Assembly (NCBI RefSeq): GCF_030408035.1
Contig: NZ_JASDCF010000001.1
Coordinates: 186,001 to 250,000 of the forward strand
Direction: 5' to 3'
Origin: Psychrobacter sp. APC 3426
Lineage (GTDB): Bacteria > Pseudomonadota > Gammaproteobacteria > Pseudomonadales > Moraxellaceae
Length of the DNA: 64,000 nucleotides
Below, one piece after another: positions 61,694 through 64,000 of this stretch. Position 1 is the first letter of the stretch; each line of letters begins with the position of its first letter. The notes under the pieces are model-generated. The model ran no database searches. It was not told the DNA's origin and worked only from the letters and a program-made list of their open reading frames with translations. Position numbers and translations under genes: made by a program.

Positions 61694-64000
61694 TTACTCT
61701 TCTACCCATTCACCATTACGCCAGTACACACCCCAGCGCGTGGCTTTGCCGTTTTTCTCAGAGCCGATATACTGCTCTTTTTTCTTCCGCGACCAGCGCA
61801 AAATGGTTGGATTGCCATCAGGGTCTTCGTCTGGACCTGCGAACAGATACTGGAACTTATCTTCCATTTTATCTTTGATTTCGCGTAACTCAGCAAGCTT
61901 TGGCGCACGTGTTTCGCGTACTTTCGGGAACTTAGATGCTGCTAAGAACATCCCAGCCGCGCCTTCACGCAAGATAAAGTAATCATCATGCTTGGTCGAT
62001 TTCAGCTCTGGCAAATGGATAGGATCCATACGCGGCGGCGCTGCTTCACCGGTTTTAAGTACTTTGCGGGTATTGTCACATTTTTGACACGCAAAGTAAG
62101 GACCAAAACGCCCGGTTTTTAGCTCCATCTGCCCATCACATTTATTACAATCGATGGTTGGAGCATCTGAGCCCGGTACTTCAAACTTACCTTCTTCTAA
62201 GATATAACCGTCACAATCAGGGTTATTACCGCAGATATGTAGCTTAAGACCCCCATCAACGATATAGCCGTTCATGGCCGTACCGCATTTCGGACAGCGT
62301 TTCTTTTCCATCAAATCTTTAACTTCAGCCGCTTCATCATCGCTGTCGCTATCATCAAGATTGGCAAACGCTTCGACTGGCATTAAGTTCTTAGTGCCTT
62401 TACAGCGCTCTTTTGGTGGTAAGTTATAGCCAGTACAACCTAAGAACACACCCGTTGAACCGGTACGCAGCTGCATCGGACGATCACAAATATCGCAATG
62501 TACATCTGGCACATCGGTTGGATCATTCGGGCGCATACCGTCTTTTTCTTTGGCACGATCTAGGGTTGTTTTAAAGTCGCCATAAAAGTTATCGAGGACA
62601 TCTTTCCAGTCGGTATCACCTTCAGCGACATGGTCAAGCTTGTCTTCTAATGCAGCGGTAAAGGTATAATCCATCAAATCTGGGAAACTTGCCGTCAATC
62701 TATCGGTGACGATATCGCCCATTTTTTCGGCAAATAAACGCTTGTTTTCAAGCTTCACATAACCACGATCTTGAATGGTTGAGATGATAGAAGCATAAGT
62801 CGATGGACGGCCGATGCCTTTTTTCTCAAGCTCTTTCACCAAGCTTGCCTCAGTATAGCGCGGTGGCGGCTTGGTAAAGTGTTGACTCGGATCAAGCTTA
62901 TCGAGCGTTAACTTATCGCCTTTTTTGACATCCGGCAGCAATGTATCATCAGTTTTGGCTGGCGGCATCACTTTAGTATAACCATCAAACACCAACGTAC
63001 GACCGCGCGCTTTTAGCTCAACATCATTGGCCGCCACAAATAGATTCACTGACAAGTATTTCGCTGGCAGCATCTGGCAAGCGACGAACTGACGCCAAAT
63101 TAGCTCATACAGACGGATGGCATCACGTTCCACCCCTTTCATCTGCGTTGACTTCATATTGACATTAGAGGGACGAATGGCTTCATGCGCTTCTTGTGCG
63201 CCTTGCTTATTGCCATAGAAGTTTGGCTTTTCTGGCACGTATTTTTCGCCATAGCTATCTTCGATATAACCCCGCACCGCTGCCAATGCATCACCAGACA
63301 AAAAAGTCGAGTCGGTACGCATATAAGTAATATGACCCGCTTCGTATAAACGCTGCGCTAAAATCATGGTTTTCTTAACTGAAAAACCCAGTCGCGTGCT
63401 AGCGGCTTGTTGCAATGTCGAGGTAATAAATGGCGCGCTTGGACGAGACTGCGTTGGTTTTTCTTCGCGCTCTTTGACAATAAAATCACTGGCATTCAGC
63501 ACTGCTAAGACTTTGTCAGTCTGTTCTTTATTGACAAGCTTTAGCGTTTTGCCACCTTGCTTGGTCGCTTCTAGACGAATGGCTATTTGCTCAGCGTCCT
63601 TTTTACTATTGGTGACGTGAGTATCAGCATGGATTTGCCAGTATTCTTCTGGGATAAAGGCTCGAATCTCATGCTCTCTTTCCACCACTAAGCGCATGGC
63701 AACGGACTGGACGCGACCTGCTGACAGTCCGCGAGCAACCTTTTGCCATAGCAGCGGCGATACCATAAAACCAACGACGCGGTCTAAAAAGCGGCGCGCT
63801 TGCTGCGCATTCACACGGTCAATATCAAGTTTTGATGGTTGCTTAAAGGCATTTTGGATAGCAGATTTGGTAATCTCATTAAAGACTACGCGCTCATACT
63901 TGCTATCTGCACCGCCGATGACTTCTTTTAGGTGCCAGGCAATTGCTTCCCCTTCTCTATCCATATCCGTTGCGAGATAGATTTTGTCAGCGTCTTTGGC
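61694..64000 (-). CDS. topA: DNA topoisomerase I (right edge cuts off the N-terminus)
   Basis: Relaxes negative supercoils by cutting one strand. The frame remains open to the last base ([12 protein letters not shown] precedes [10 protein letters not shown]), so the start and about 110 N-terminal residues lie outside. Seen are the TOPRIM DxD-type segment [15 protein letters not shown], the catalytic Tyr in [22 protein letters not shown], and three C-terminal zinc ribbons: CDICDRP ... [21 protein letters not shown] ... CGNNPDC and CNKCDGQM ... CQKC. The tail ends [12 protein letters not shown]. About 768 residues are present. Confidence 0.96.
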   Translation of the reverse strand, partial: AKDADKIYLATDMDREGEAIAWHLKEVIGGADSKYERVVFNEITKSAIQNAFKQPSKLDIDRVNAQQARRFLDRVVGFMVSPLLWQKVARGLSAGRVQSVAMRLVVEREHEIRAFIPEEYWQIHADTHVTNSKKDAEQIAIRLEATKQGGKTLKLVNKEQTDKVLAVLNASDFIVKEREEKPTQSRPSAPFITSTLQQAASTRLGFSVKKTMILAQRLYEAGHITYMRTDSTFLSGDALAAVRGYIEDSYGEKYVPEKPNFYGNKQGAQEAHEAIRPSNVNMKSTQMKGVERDAIRLYELIWRQFVACQMLPAKYLSVNLFVAANDVELKARGRTLVFDGYTKVMPPAKTDDTLLPDVKKGDKLTLDKLDPSQHFTKPPPRYTEASLVKELEKKGIGRPSTYASIISTIQDRGYVKLENKRLFAEKMGDIVTDRLTASFPDLMDYTFTAALEDKLDHVAEGDTDWKDVLDNFYGDFKTTLDRAKEKDGMRPNDPTDVPDVHCDICDRPMQLRTGSTGVFLGCTGYNLPPKERCKGTKNLMPVEAFANLDDSDSDDEAAEVKDLMEKKRCPKCGTAMNGYIVDGGLKLHICGNNPDCDGYILEEGKFEVPGSDAPTIDCNKCDGQMELKTGRFGPYFACQKCDNTRKVLKTGEAAPPRMDPIHLPELKSTKHDDYFILREGAAGMFLAASKFPKVRETRAPKLAELREIKDKMEDKFQYLFAGPDEDPDGNPTILRWSRKKKEQYIGSEKNGKATRWGVYWRNGEWVEE

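Overview
The window is an ordinary chromosomal segment of a gammaproteobacterium of the Moraxellaceae, most probably Psychrobacter. This is inferred from moderate, AT-leaning base composition, a long-type isocitrate lyase, malate synthase G, a porin and a MipA/OmpV protein of the Moraxellaceae/Neisseriaceae style, and gene order. No species can be named from sequence reading alone. I see no insertion sequence, prophage, rRNA or CRISPR array, and one tRNA (Glu, TTC).

Layout. 1-4.8 kb: end of a dipeptide ABC transporter ATPase (partial at the left edge), a topoisomerase-type zinc-ribbon remnant, then tkt and serS. 5.3-8.5 kb: a YcxB-like membrane protein, Dps, a DUF2057 secreted protein and Hda. 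8.8-12.1 kb: an AI-2E/PerM transporter divergent from the overlapping purM-purN pair; hda-perM-purM-purN is an order also known in Pseudomonas. 12.2-17.4 kb: a succinate-semialdehyde-type dehydrogenase, a LysR regulator and aceA. 17.5-21.4 kb: a CYTH-CHAD protein, a YkuD-fold enzyme without signal peptide and an unrecognised one-helix membrane protein. 21.4-25.7 kb: argG divergent from pyrC and rnt, a tiny basic membrane protein and tRNA-Glu. 26-36.4 kb: a membrane-anchored BLUF photoreceptor, then the minus-strand core pyrG-kdsA-eno-ftsB-ispD, interrupted between kdsA and eno by a copper cluster (cysteine-free HMA-like protein, CopZ-like chaperone, CopA). 36.5-41.9 kb: porin, glcB and miaE. 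42.2-43.7 kb: four very small, hydrophilic, acidic ORFs in a row. 44-50 kb: ppk1, mtgA, a glutaredoxin-like protein, an FMN lactate dehydrogenase-type enzyme and a rhomboid protease. 50.3-56.6 kb: a MipA/OmpV protein, an Acp/MliC-like secreted protein, fumC, a long 5-formyl-THF cyclo-ligase, a small ORF lying between short palindromic repeats, and an Na+/H+ antiporter-family protein. 57-64 kb: lon with an acidic N-terminal extension and a sigma32-like promoter, a tandem META-like lipoprotein, lipoprotein SodC, and topA running off the right edge.

How the genes fit together. Central carbon metabolism is strongly represented: glyoxylate shunt (aceA and glcB, 21 kb apart), fumC, eno, tkt and lactate oxidation. 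Purine, pyrimidine and arginine genes sit with one-carbon metabolism. A stress and envelope theme recurs (Dps, SodC, CopA/CopZ, Lon, polyphosphate kinase, Acp-like lysozyme-inhibitor candidate, YkuD, MtgA). Strong hairpin-plus-T-run terminators separate most units and often serve converging genes.

Most worth following up: the cluster of four acidic small proteins at 42.25-43.63 kb (one only 56 codons long), the cysteine-less HMA-like protein placed with CopZ and CopA inside the kdsA-eno block, the BLUF protein with a C-terminal membrane helix and TTG start, and the GTAGGGTGCGC-type palindromic repeats on both sides of a 71-residue orphan.
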